The position numbers and the translations under genes were made by a program. From Pseudocercospora fijiensis CIRAD86 (lineage: Eukaryota > Ascomycota > Dothideomycetes > Mycosphaerellales > Mycosphaerellaceae), in the NCBI RefSeq assembly GCF_000340215.1, contig NW_006921542.1, forward strand, positions 63,280 through 127,279: DNA of 64,000 nucleotides, in the 5' to 3' direction. Below, piece after piece: positions 12,447-23,800 of this stretch (position 1 is the stretch's first letter; every line of letters begins with the position of its first letter). The notes beneath the pieces were generated by a model. The model saw only the letters and a list, made by a program, of their open reading frames with translations, made no database searches and was not told the origin of the DNA.

Positions 12447-12899
12447 TATCCGAAATGTGTTTCGAATTCCTAGGACCTAAATAGACTAGTTGCTATAGTA
12501 ACCGACCCCGCTTACCTACGGACTATTTCTAATTCTCTATTCGCTCTTCCTCTCCTTCTTCCCTTTCCCTATATTCTTAAAGACAAATATACCTTAAGGA
12601 TTCGGCTCTTCGGGCCTTCCTAAGCCGGCTACCTCCCCTTCCTTAAGCTACTATCCTTTATTCGAATCTAACGATAACCTAATAAGGCGGTTTAATAGAA
12701 GACTATTTGTTCTAGAAGGCAAGAAGCATTAATGTCTCCTTACGATTATATGCTTATTAATTTCTAGGTCCTACCGATATACCCTCGTCGCCTAAACGCG
12801 CAGATAAATATCTTTAGAGGCTAAAGGGCAAAGGTAAAGCAAGCCAAGTATAGGGAGACCGTAGCGAGAACGAGATATCGGAAGAGCAAGGCTCTCCGT
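12447..12899. other. RIP-mutated DNA upstream of H3-like relic A
   Basis: No coding relic I can name. It includes a pyrimidine-rich stretch (about 12,540-12,570) that could be an old 5' region. Confidence 0.3.
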
Positions 12900-13370
12900 A
12901 GTATATACGAAGGAAGGGGGTTCCTCGGAAAACAGTACCGAAAAATAAGAAGGCTATAGGTAGATAGGAGAAGGCTAAAAAGAGTAGGCGGATAAAGACT
13001 ATTACGAAGAAAAGTTATCTTTCTATTAAAAGAAAGGGAACAAGGCAGGACTCGACGACAAAGAAGCGGCGCTTTAAACTAGGTACTATTACCCTTCGCT
13101 AGATCCGGCTTTTCTAAAACAAAAGAGGGACCGAGCTTTTAATCCCTAAGACTCCCTTCTAGCGACTCGTCCGAGAAATTATATTAGATTTTCGGTCTAG
13201 TATGCGATTTACGGCTAAGGCGATTAGTGCTCTTTAGGAAGCTACGGAGGCATTTCTCGTAACCGAGCTTAAGCTTTTAAACCTCCTTGCTATCTATACG
13301 AAGCGGGTTACTCTTTAAAATAAAGATATATAGCTTCTAGCTAAAATTCGGCGTCGGTTTATAGCGGATT
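12900..13370 (+). pseudogene. Histone H3-fold relic A (CENP-A/H3-like)
   Basis: A Lys/Arg-rich tail (about 12,900-13,075) runs straight into a histone H3 fold at 13,061-13,370. Visible pieces are ELLIPKTPF.RLVREI, then ISAL.EATEAFLV, then LLAIYTKRVTL.NKDI. Internal stops sit where H3 has Gln (before IR, in PFQRL, in ALQEA, in QNKDIQ), exactly as expected from CAG/CAA to TAG/TAA by RIP. EAFLV and the divergent loop after it resemble centromeric H3 more than canonical H3, which has EAYLV. No intron or start ATG was identified. The H3-fold call is strong; assignment to CENP-A is a weaker inference. Confidence 0.8.
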
Positions 13371-13432
13371 AGTTGGAAGTTGTATTTAGTCGTTAGATTA
13401 ACCTAGGAGGAGGCCTATTTTCGTATCCTTTT

Positions 13433-13455
13433 GCCGGCTATAGGTGCCGGCTATA
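13433..13455. repeat. GCCGGCTA short array (right of H3-like A)
   Basis: Two copies of GCCGGCTATA, in inverted orientation to 12,421-12,446. Confidence 0.7.
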
Positions 13456-13469
13456 TTTCTAATTTTATC

Positions 13470-13900
13470 TCCGTACCGTCCCTAAATCTAAGGTACGAAG
13501 TAGAAACCTAGCGCTCTATATTCACCCGGCTATTATAGAGACGAGCTACATTTAGATTAGTTTCTTCGTATATCGCGACCTAGCGGGTAGTAAGCGAAAG
13601 GGCGATAGAACGTTTATAATACGTCTCTATTTAGACCTAAAATACAAAGGTCCTAAGGAGCCCTAGCATCCTAACTATAAGGAGATTCTTTAGCATTAGC
13701 ACTTTGATCCTCTATACTACGAGGTAGATAGCAAGCCTACGAGAGAGAAACTTCAACGAGAAATTCTCTATAATACGTAGCGCTATTATATAGCTATAGA
13801 TGCGTACTAAGTCCGGCAACTCGAAGAAGAATTAAGATAGCGTATTAGCGACCGAGGAAGAGATCGATAGTATACTAGTAGAGTCGAGGTCTTATAAGCG
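13470..13900 (+). pseudogene. Unrecognised coding relic between the H3-like genes
   Basis: One plus frame, with RIP stops, gives LYLDLKYKGPKEP, HFDPLYYEVDSKPTREKLQ and then a charged, coiled-coil-like tail (LEEELR). No family recognised. It is positioned between the two histone-like relics on the same strand. Confidence 0.4.
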
Positions 13901-14689
13901 AAGCATAAGATAATATAGGCTCTTAGTCGTATAGAGTAACGTACTATATAAATAACTAGGCGTACTACTCTTATTTGCTTACGACCTATATCCTAGGATA
14001 CTCTTCTCGTACTTTTTATACTCTTTTCTAATACCTTACCTATAAGCGCTCCGCGACAACCGAGTAAATATAAGCTATAGGGTTTCCGCTCGGTACCTTA
14101 GCCTCCGAGATAGGGCGGAGTTGAATTTAGAGCGATAGCCGGCACTCGTAGCCGGCATATAGAGACGGTAGTAGGCCTTTTCCTGCTAAATAACTAGCTT
14201 GTTTAGTATAGCCTACCTAATATTTCTTATATTTACTAGCAATAGGCCTAGGTTACTTATAAGATTACTATAGCTAGTAAAGGCATTACTAAAGAATATC
14301 TATACTATAGTAAGATACTATTATTACGCCGGCTATTTATTAAAAGGAGGCTTTCGCCTATTACTATACCGGCTATATATGCCGGCTATATTTCAAAGTC
14401 TCCCGTACCTGCCTTTTTTAGCCGTACCTGCCTTTTTTAGCCGTGCTTGCCTTCTTTCCTTACTCTAACGTTACTATAATATAGGCTTGCGCGAAGCTTA
14501 CTCTATTGCCTAGCGACACCGCGATACTACCGCTATATTCAACCTTCGTATCGATACCTATACCTCTACGCTCTATATCTACTACCTCCGTAATACCCTC
14601 GCTCCGCGCGCGTCTTCGTATACCTTCGTAACGCACTTTTTTCCTTAATTCGACGACTTTTATAATAGCGAGTCTACTTAACTAAGTTA
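13901..14689. other. Spacer with two GCCGGCTA arrays
   Basis: Arrays at 14,136-14,160 (TAGCCGGC orientation) and 14,368-14,393 (GCCGGCTA orientation) form another inverted pair. A doubled phrase GTACCTGCCTTTTTTAGCC lies at about 14,404-14,441. No gene seen. Confidence 0.5.
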
Positions 14690-15325
14690 CGACGCCTCGC
14701 AAGAAGGGACCTAGTGCTTCTACGGGTCGTAATAAGACCGGAAATAGTAGAACGAGCATAGTACATTAACGTAAGAGGGCTACTACTGCTGCCGCTAGCT
14801 CCGGTACTAGAAAGGGCGTCGCGAGCAAGGCTCCGCGTAAGACAACGGTAGGCAAGGCTCTACGTAAGACGACAACTAGCGCTTCTACTACTAGTAGTAA
14901 TCGTACGAAGCGTCGATAGCGCCTAGGAAGTAAGTCCTATTTATAGCCGGTAGCGTAGCCGGCAGCGTAGCCGGCATTCTTACTGTCTTTTTACTAATCC
15001 TTCTTTAGCCGTAGCCCTCCGTTAGATTCGGCAGTATTAGAAGAGTTCTAAGCTCCTAATCCGTAAAGCTCCTTTCTAACGACTTGTTCGCGAAATTGCC
15101 TAGGATTATAGAACGGACCTTCGCTTCTAAGCCTCCGCGATAGGCGCCCTTTAAGAGGCTATAGAAGCCTACCTAGTTCGTATCTTCGAATATATGTTTC
15201 TCTTCTACCTCTTTTCGGACTATACTAATACTATTTTAGCGGTTAACCTTATAGCTATCTACGCGAAGCGTATAACGATTATAGATAAGGATTTCAAAGC
15301 ACTCGATTAGATTCTAAAAGGCTAG
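14690..15325 (+). pseudogene. Histone H3-like relic B with two introns
   Basis: Exon 1 (about 14,690-14,929) encodes a basic tail with KAPRKTTVGKALRKTT, like a duplicated H3 tail motif. Intron 1, 14,930-15,008, keeps donor GTAAGT, branch-like TACTAAT and acceptor TTTAG, and its removal joins ACC to give GTVALR exactly as in H3. Exon 2 (15,009-15,191) reads KLLIRKAPF.RLVREIA, then IGAL.EAIEAYLV and FE. Intron 2, 15,192-15,239, has ACTAATAC and TTTTAG; its donor now reads ATATGT, a TG to TA change. Exon 3 gives NLIAIYAKRITI and ends at TAG 15,323-15,325. All internal stops are at H3 Gln sites. The ATG is not seen. This is much closer to canonical H3 than relic A. Confidence 0.85.
14942..14977. 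repeat. TAGCCGGC array within intron 1 of H3-like B
   Basis: Three tandem units TAGCCGGYAGCG. The inverse of the TACGCT-type array at 15,551-15,601. Confidence 0.8.
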
Positions 15326-15764
15326 AATGTCTACATTCGAGACGGTGCTAGGTAGGATAGATATTCTAGTAGAAAGGATGTTCGTAGTATTATCTGTAAG
15401 CTTTTCTATATACGAAATAAGCCGCTATTATACGGCGCTATATACCGCGCTCTAAATACTCTCTAAGCATATATATATAGTATAGTATACTTTATTAGCC
15501 GTACGGAATAGAAGTCTCCTAAAATCCCGTTAGTACTAAGGAGTAAAAAGGCCGGCTACGCTACCGGCTACGCTGCCGGCTACGCTACTAGCCACGCTGC
15601 TAGGTTTTTTAAAGAACTAAAAGAAGATAGACATTCCGGTTAATTTGTATTAGTTTAGATTTTTATAAAAAGAAAACAGGGAAAAATAAGGAAGGTTAAA
15701 GAGCCTAATAGTTATAGTTATAGGCACTATCCCTGTTTTCTAGAGTATATTATATACCTGCCTT
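15326..15764. other. Spacer downstream of H3-like B
   Basis: Holds the GCCGGCTACGCT array at 15,551-15,601. A phrase beginning TACTAAGGAGTAAAAA before it is repeated with small changes before the array at 16,418-16,444, so the two ends flank the 15.6-16.4 kb segment as direct repeats. Confidence 0.5.
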
Positions 15765-16189
15765 CGCAACTCTACCTAATACTCCCTCTAAATATCCTTA
15801 TACTCTACCTACTAGAAATTCAACTAGATACCTAGACCTGTAGCTGCCTCTATATCTTTTACTATCTTCTATAGGTTAAAGGCCTCTTCTATAGCAGCCT
15901 CTACCTCCTTATATAATACGAAGTTACTACCTACCCTACCCTTTATATCTCCTAAATAACTAAGAGTTCTAAGGAACGAACTAGCATTCGGCCTTAGTAT
16001 AGCGAGTAACTAGTAGAACGTTCTATAGAGCTGCCTTATAGCTCTTTTATATACTATACCGATACCGAGGGAGGAGCTATCCTAGTACTTAATATTATCG
16101 AATAGTTCGGTAGGAAAGTGTATAAACTTCTTAAAGAGGAGGACTTCTAGGGAAATCGATAAGTTCTACCTAGATCTAGATGAAGACAT
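15765..16189 (-). pseudogene. Small unrecognised gene relic
   Basis: From ATG at 16,189 the minus strand reads MSSSRSR, then FKKFIHFPTELFDNIKY, YKRAIRQLYRTFY and a helical end for about 140 codons, with only RIP-type stops. No family recognised. It lies between the two direct GCCGGCTA arrays (15,551 and 16,418). Confidence 0.45.
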
Positions 16190-16417
16190 TCTACTAAGCA
16201 GTTAGGGAATTAAACCGTAAACGAAAGGATAAAATTCATACCTAAGGAGTGCAGTTTCCGAACTGAACTATAATGCCTTATGTATATATATGTATACTTT
16301 TAATTGGTTAGTGCCCTTAGCTGATTGTATATAGATTTGAGGTTATATAAGTGCCTTTATATAACCACGTAGCCTAAGTAGGATTCGAAAATTCTATAAG
16401 TACTAAGGACTAAAAAT

Positions 16418-16444
16418 GCCGGCTACGCTGCCGGCTACACTGCT
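16418..16444. repeat. GCCGGCTACGCT array, two copies
   Basis: Last of the nine arrays; same orientation and unit variant as 15,551-15,601. Confidence 0.75.
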
Positions 16445-16539
16445 AAGTCTTACAAAGGGCTTGCTTAAAGCTACGTATACATTCGTACACTTCTTAAAAA
16501 CCGATAAATTATATAGTTCGAACCAGCTACTTATATAGT

Positions 16540-16612
16540 TGCTTAGCAAACCAACCCAAACTAAACTAGAGTTTCGGCTTAGCAAACTAAACCAAACTAA
16601 CCCGAACCACTG
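16540..16612. other. CA-rich patch without RIP changes
   Basis: Short repeats of CTTAGCAAACYAAACC and related CA-rich phrases, dense in CpA though flanked by fully RIP-mutated DNA on both sides. It abuts the 5' truncation point of the Gypsy relic. Confidence 0.6.
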
Positions 16613-16616
16613 CGGG

Positions 16617-18856
16617 GTCTATAGACGATATCTTAGTCTATACTAAAGGAGCTCTCGCAGACTATATACGAATAGTATAGGACGTTTTTAAACGATTCAC
16701 TTAAGTAGGATTCAAGACTATACCTAAGAAATACGAATTCTGTAAGAAGGAAGTTAAGTTCCTAGGATTTATTATTAGTACTATAGGAATTAGGATCGAT
16801 CCGGAAAAAACTAAGTTAATATAGGAATAGCTAACGCTAATATGCGTTAAGGACGTACAATTATTCCTAGGATTAGCTAACTATAATAGGAAATTTATCG
16901 AGGGCTATTCTAAGATAGCGGCACCCCTTACAGAGCTTATAAAGAAAGATAAGAAATAGGACTAGAGTACGAAGGAAGATAAAGCGTTTAGGCAACTAAA
17001 GGAGTAATACGCTTCTATACTAACGCTACGATTATTCGATAGGAATAAGGCGGTCTAGATAGAGACAGACGCTTTAGATAGAGCTATAGGAGCATGTCTT
17101 ATATAAAAGCATAACGGGAAACGATACCCGGTAGCCTATTACTCGAGAAAGATATTACCCGCGGAACAGAACTACGATATCTATAATAAGGAGCTACTTA
17201 CTATAGTTGTATTACTGCAATACTAGCGAGTATACGCGGAAAGAGCACTAAGTCTTACGATTCTTTCTAATTATAAGAATCTAACTTACTTTACTACGAC
17301 TAAAGTACTAACCCGAAGATAGGCCCGCTAGTCGGAGCTACTAGGACAGTATAAGTTCGAAATCCGCTATACCCTAGGACGCGAGAACGGACGAGCCGAC
17401 GCACTAAGCCGCCGTAGCGACTATATAGAGGGTTACGAACTAGTATAGCAACAAATATTAAAGGCAAACTAAGACGGAAGCCTTAGTACTAATATAAAGG
17501 AATTTAACTATATTATACGAATTCTTTAGGATATAGAAGAATAGTTCCTAATCGAATATAGGAAATACTAAGTACCTAAGGAACGAGTTACGGAGTATAT
17601 ACGATAATACTACGACGGACTAGAAAATAGACACCCTAGAGTTTTAAAAACAATAGAACTAGTTAAGCGGAGCTTCGGATTCCTATATATACGACAACGA
17701 GTTCTAGAATATATTAAGAAATGTCTATAATGTTAGCGTAACAAGGCTAATAGATACGCTAAGTATAGATATATCTAATTTAGGACGCTACTAGATAAAC
17801 TATAGGACGAAGTTATAATAGACTTTATTACGAAACTACTAAGGTCTAAGGATCTAGTTATAGGATATAGCTACGATATAATACTTGTTATAGTCGATAG
17901 GCTTACGAAATATATATACTTTATTCCTACTAACGAAGCAAGTACGGTAGAGCAACTCGGATACCTCGTACTAGATAGACTTATACGATACTATAGATTT
18001 CCAAAGACCTATATTACGGATAGAGACAAGCTCTTTACGTTAAACTACTAGAAGACGCTTACAGCGACACTTAGGATTAAGTACAAGCTATTAACGGCAT
18101 ACTACCTATAGATAGACGGCTAAACAGAAATTAAGAATTAGGCCTTAGAGGTATACTTACGACACTACGTTAACTACGTATAAAACAATTAGGCATCGCT
18201 ATTGCCTATAGTATAACTTGTACTAAACAATCAACAATCTAAGACTACGAAAGAAACACTATTCTTCGCTAATTTTAGGAAATATCCGTAGCTATTCGGG
18301 GAACAGTATTTATAGTATCTATATACGGATAAGGCGATAGTCGCTTTAGAAGACTTAAAGCAGGTATATAAACAATTATAGAAGGCAATTGCCGAGTCTT
18401 AAGAAAAGATTACGGGACCGTATAATGCTAAACGAAAAATAGTACCTTAGCTAAAAAAGGGGGATAAGGTCTACCTCCTAATAAAGAATCTAAGAACCCG
18501 GAGATCGACTAAGAAACTAGACTACGTTAAAGTCGGGCTATTTTTAATTAATAAGCCTAAAGGACTAGTTAATTACCGACTTAAACTACCGGACGACGCA
18601 AAAATCTACCTAGTATTCTATATCTCTATACTAGAACCTACAGACGCCGAAACACCGTATTAAGAAACATTTCACTTTTAACCTAAGGAAGAAAACGAGT
18701 TTAAAGTCGAGAAAATCCTAGACTAGTAAGGTTAGAAATACCTTATTAAATAGAAAGGATACCTATATTTAGAAAACACTTAGGAACTAAAAGGAAACCT
18801 ATAGAACTATTAGCAGATAATTAAAAAATACCAAAACTAGATAAAAAGAAATAGCT
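16617..18856 (+). pseudogene. Gypsy (chromodomain) pol relic, 5' truncated
   Basis: Starts abruptly at the reverse-transcriptase active site (IDDILVYTKG, 16,621 on) and then shows [18 protein letters not shown], the RNase H segment (about 17,050-17,110), integrase core motifs (DFITKLL, VDRLTKY, TAYYL.IDG) and a C-terminal chromodomain (VEKILD, then LIK.KGY and ENT.EL, about 18,700-18,790). That order (RT, RH, IN, chromodomain) identifies a Ty3/Gypsy chromovirus. No LTR is visible on either side and gag and protease are gone. Stops are of the RIP type. Confidence 0.85.
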
Positions 18857-18884
18857 AGTATAGGAATTAAACCTACGACCTCTT
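18857..18884 (-). ncRNA. tRNA-like 3' half, split by Gypsy insertion
   Basis: Minus strand carries GGTCGTAGGTTTAATTCC, a B-box/T-arm-like sequence. The Gypsy element at 18,885-25,596 inserted right beside it; joining across the target duplication to 25,602 onward gives an 80-90 nt tRNA-like stretch. I could not assign an anticodon. Confidence 0.35.
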
Positions 18885-19588
18885 TGTTATAGTAGCTGCC
18901 TAGAAAGCACCGAAAAGTCCTATAAGCTAGCCGCTATACTATAAAGTAATGTCTAATCTAAGTTGCCTTAGCGATAGGGGCCCTCTACGAAGTAGGTCGC
19001 TCAGTTAGCCGCCTATTTAGCCGTATAACGTAACACCTTAGGGACTCCCGCGGAGTCCGTATATAGTAGAACAATACGTTACGTATTAATATACGAACGA
19101 CGGGACTATACTAAACTACGCGTACGCGTATACGGACGATAGTAAGCGAGATAGATAGAGTCGTAGGACAGATCCGAGTAGTAGGAGGGAACCGGAAGAT
19201 AGGGAAGAGCTAGGAGAAATATGTTTACTTAAGAGCGGTTAAACGAGTTCGTATACGCGCGCCGCGTAAGTTAGCTAGGAAACAAAGTAGCTACGAGATA
19301 GCGGACAAGTAGGATACGCGCGCGCGCGCTTAGCGCGTAGGGAAGGACCTAAAAGTAGAGGTTTACTAAGAGATAAGTAAGCAAGGCATATATACTTACG
19401 CTTACGCGTCGGGCGCGCTAGACGCCCGTAGGGCGGGATACTAAGGAAGGGGCTCTCCCTCTAAGGTACCCTTCTTCCTTTCTTCGTAGTTCGTCTTATA
19501 TAGATAGTAGCTATATTGATTTAGTGCTTCCTTTAGTTCCGTTTAAAGTTTAGTATACATTCTTACTACTTAGCCTCTAACCCTTATA
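18885..19588 (+). repeat. 5' LTR of the Gypsy element
   Basis: 704 bp, matching 24,893-25,596 with few differences, mostly C/T or G/A. Contains a run of alternating CG at about 19,317-19,332. Confidence 0.95.
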
Positions 19589-19619
19589 TTACGAACTGCC
19601 TCTAAAAACGCCTATTACG

Positions 19620-20880
19620 ATAGACACTCCCGACGAGTAGATTTAAAACATAAGACCTAACGACGTTCCCGATTTTTTAAGTTTAGTATAGAAGGAGATC
19701 CCTACTACGCGCGAACAGCTAGATTACGCCTATACTACCGACCTAGAACTGCTCGCTAACCTACTTAAAGCCTATAAAGATACTACTCGTTTCCTCTCGG
19801 TCTCTCGTACTAGCCTTAGTACCGCTCTTAACGATACGAATGCCTCTATCGTAGAAAAAGAAGACGAAGTAGGCCGCCTCTAGTCGTAACTCGCCTCTGC
19901 TCGCTTAGGCGCCGTAGTATCCGCCTCGTACCTATTTACGCCTTCTTTAAATAAGAGTAAGAAACTTAGCGATCCCGAACGCTTTACCGGTAAGCGTAAA
20001 GTATACGAAGAATTTAAAATACAAGTTAAAATCCGTTTCCTCGCTAACGCCGACTACTACCTAACTAAAGCTTTAAAGACCGGATTTATGTTCTCTCTAC
20101 TCGGCGGCTCCGCTCTCGATTCCTACCGTAGCCTTTTAGAAAACGCGGAGACTACTACGACAACTAGTATCTAGAAGGCACTCGACGCTAGCTTTAGCGA
20201 CCTAGACTATAAGCAAACTACGCGTCTTAACTTAGACAAACTTAAGCAAGTAAACAAGACCTACTAAGAATATTATACCGCCTTCTAGTACGAGATTAGG
20301 TACGCTAAATACCCCCCGGACGTCGCTAAATAGATCTTAGTACGCGGTCTTAGCGAAGAAATAATATTATAAGTCCGCGATAAAGATACGGAGACTCTAG
20401 ATATTACCGAACTTTACGCCTTACTAATACGTATCGATAATATAACTCGAAACTTTACGAAAATTATTGCTAACCGCGGAGGCGCCCGTACGAACGCCGG
20501 CCGCTTTATATCGCCGTTCGCTACGCTACTGTCGAAACTATAGACATAGTAGAAACCGGCTTTAGTACTAGCTCCTACTATAGCCCTAATACCGCTAGGC
20601 GCCTAGCCTACCGCCGACCTAATAGATTTAAGCGCTGCCTTACTCGGCGCCCGTCCGCGCGCGCCCTTAGTAAACGGTAAGCTTTCGGAAGAGGAGAAGC
20701 AGCGCCGCCGTACGGTAGGAGAATATATCTACTATAGTATAAAAGGATATATCGCTCGCCTCTACCTATCTCTCGTCGGTCGGCTAAATATACTAACGAT
20801 ACAGCGAGTCGCCGCTACGACTATTACGACCCTAGATACGCCTTTATTAGCTAGCGCTGCTCTAAACAGCTAGGGAAAAG
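19620..20880 (+). pseudogene. Gypsy gag relic
   Basis: A plus-strand frame with RIP stops runs from just after the 5' LTR. Near 20,730-20,765 it ends in what was a CCHC zinc knuckle: the text now reads YY.IKGYIARLY, where Cys (TGC/TGT) and His (CAC/CAT) became Tyr by TG to TA and CA to TA. It precedes pol directly, as usual for this family. Confidence 0.7.
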
Positions 20881-20899
20881 CTTAAACCTTATATATAGT

Positions 20900-23800
20900 C
20901 GCTTATAAGGTTTATTCGTTCCGAAATTAAGAGTCTCTACTACTACCTTCCCTTTCTCTAGCTTAGCTATAGAGAAAGAGTTAGTTTACTAGCCCTTCGT
21001 AGTAGAAACGTTAATAGGAAATTAAAAGAAATTATTAAAAACTATAGCTCTTATTAATAACGGCGTAACCGGCTACTCGTTTATAGATTACGACTATACG
21101 AGAGAGCTTAGCTTAACGTTCTAAGACCTTACGTACGCTCGGGAGTTAGAGATGTTTAACGGTACGACCGCGGCCGCCGGCAAGGTAACCTAGATCTGCT
21201 ACTTATCTATTACTATCGGCCCGTATACCGAATATATTATGTTTTTCCTTACGAAACTTCCGAAGACTTACCCCGTTATTCTTAGCCGTCCTTAGCTTAA
21301 AAAGCATAACCCGGTAATTAACTAGGCCTCCGAATCTCTATTATTTACGAGCTAGTACTACGTAGAGCACTACTTTAGCGAATTTAGTTCTAAATCCGAG
21401 ACTCCCCGAGATCGTACCGTATTCGCTATTAGCGCGGCCGCCTTCTCGCGTCTTGCCCGCGACAAACGTACTTAGATCTTTACGGCTACGATATAAGATA
21501 TCGAAAAAGCTATCTAAAAGTTCGACGAAGAACCGACGGATCTAAAGACGAAACTACTAAAGGAGTACTAGTACCGACTCTACTAGTTTTTAAAGAAGAA
21601 CGCTAATATTCTACCGCCGTATCGACCCGGTATCGACTATAAAATCTAATTAATCGACGGTAAACCGCCGCCGTACGGCCCTCTCTACTCTATATCCTAG
21701 AACAAGCTCCTCGTTTTAAAGAAATACCTAGAAGATAACTTATAAAAAGGCTTTATCTGCCCTAGTTCCTCCTAAGCTGCCGTACTAGTTATATTTATAC
21801 GAAAACCCGGCGGAGGTCTCTACTTCTACGTAGACTACTACGGCCTTAATACTTTAACGAAAAAGAACCGCTACCTAATTCCTCTTATAAACGAAACGCT
21901 CGAACGCCTTTCGAAGGCTCGCTAGTTTACTAAGCTCGACGTAATCGCTGCCTTTAACGCAATCCGTATCGCCGAGGGAGACGAATAGCTAATAGCCTTC
22001 CGAACCTATTACGGCCTTTTCGAATACCTAGTCTTGCCGTTCGGGCTCTATAACGGGCCTAGTACGTTCTAGTTCTATATTAACGATATACTTAAAGAAT
22101 TCTTAGACGACTTCGTCTTAGTATATATAGACGATATCCTAATCTATAGTAAAACGAAAGCGGAATACTATAAATATATCGAAAAGGTACTTTAGAAGCT
22201 CGGAGAAGCCGGACTATATATCGATATTAATAAGTGCGAATTCTATAAGTAAGAGGTAAAGTTTCTCGGCCTTATCGTCTCTTTAGAAGGTATCCGAATA
22301 GATCCCGGTAAAATCGAAGCCGTTCTAAACTAGGGAGTACCCTAAAACGTAAAGGAAGTCTAAGGCTTCTTCGGTTTCGCTAACTTCTACCGGAGATTTA
22401 TACGGAATTTTAGCGGGATCGCCCGGCCTCTTACGGTACTAACGCAGAAAGACGTTAAATTCGAGTAGTCTCTAGCCTATTAAGAAGCGTTCGACTAGCT
22501 ACGACAAAGTTTTACGACCGTACCGATCCTATAGTACTTCGACTTCGATAAAGAAACGCGTCTAGAAACCGATACTTCCGACGGAACGACTAGCGCCGTT
22601 CTCTTTTAGCGAGTAACTCCGGAAGACGTATAATTACCTATAGCCTACCTCTCTAAGAAAATGTCCTCCGCGGAATACAATTACGATATCTACGACAAAG
22701 AACTCCTCGCTATCGTTAAGGCCTTCGAGGAATAGCGCCCGGAGCTCGAAGGCTCCGAATCGCCGATTTAGGTTAGCTCGGATTATAAGAACCTCGTCTA
22801 CTTCCTTAAAAGTAAGATTCTTAGCTATAGGTAAGTCCGCTAGAGCGAGTTCCTTTCCCGGTTTAACTTCGTAATTTAGTATACGCCTAGTAAAGCAAAC
22901 GTATAGGCTAACGTACTTACGAGACGTAACGGAGACTCGCCTTTAGATCGAGGCCCGTAGCGCGAAGAGCGGTCTATCCTAAAGGAGTATAACTTAAGCT
23001 AGGAGCTATGCGAGCTCCTCGGAGACGACTTTACTAGCCCGGAGCCCCTTATAGTATCCTTCGTACTAATAGCCGCTCCTACCTTCCTTAGAGATAACGA
23101 TAGCTTAGACGACGAAGATACGAGCTTAGAAGACTTAGATAGTAACTAGGATAGCGAGGAAGAAGCGTAAAACCTCCTCGAACCTACCGAACTCGAGTAG
23201 CGACTTACGATAGCGTACGCCGAGGACGCTTTTACTAGAGGCCTAATTTATACTTTATAGAACGGAGAACGATTATATAAAAACGTCTCTCTCTCTAAGT
23301 ACGAACTCCGTAGAACTCTACCCCGAGCGCCCTATATAACGTTCCGGAATACCCTCTACGTCCCGGATTTCGAAGATCTACGCGATTAGATTATACATTT
23401 AGCTTACGACCCTCTCGGAATAGTATACCCCGGCCGAGCTAAGATACTATCTTAACTCTAGAAGTAGTACTACTAGCCCGATCTATAGCGAGATATCGAC
23501 CGATTCGTTAAAAACTACGTAGTATATCGAAGGGCAAAAGCAGATACGTAGAAGCCGCAAGGACTGCTTAAGCCTCTTAAAATTCCTCTACGACCTTAGT
23601 AGTACATTTTAATAGATTTTATTATAGACCTACCGAAGGGATCCGACTTTAAAGGCCTCTAGTTTTAAAATATACTAGTTATAGTCTATCGTCTTACTAA
23701 ACGTAAGAAAGTATTAAACGCCCGTAGCCTAACCGCGAAGAATACGGCTTAGGTCTTCTACCGAGACGTATAGAAGGATATAGGCCTACCTAAATTAATT

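Noticed and set aside
18857..18940. 84-nt tRNA-like fold with AGTATAG/CTATACT ends
   Set aside because: It spans the LTR boundary fixed by the target duplication at 18,880-18,884, so the pairing is chance.
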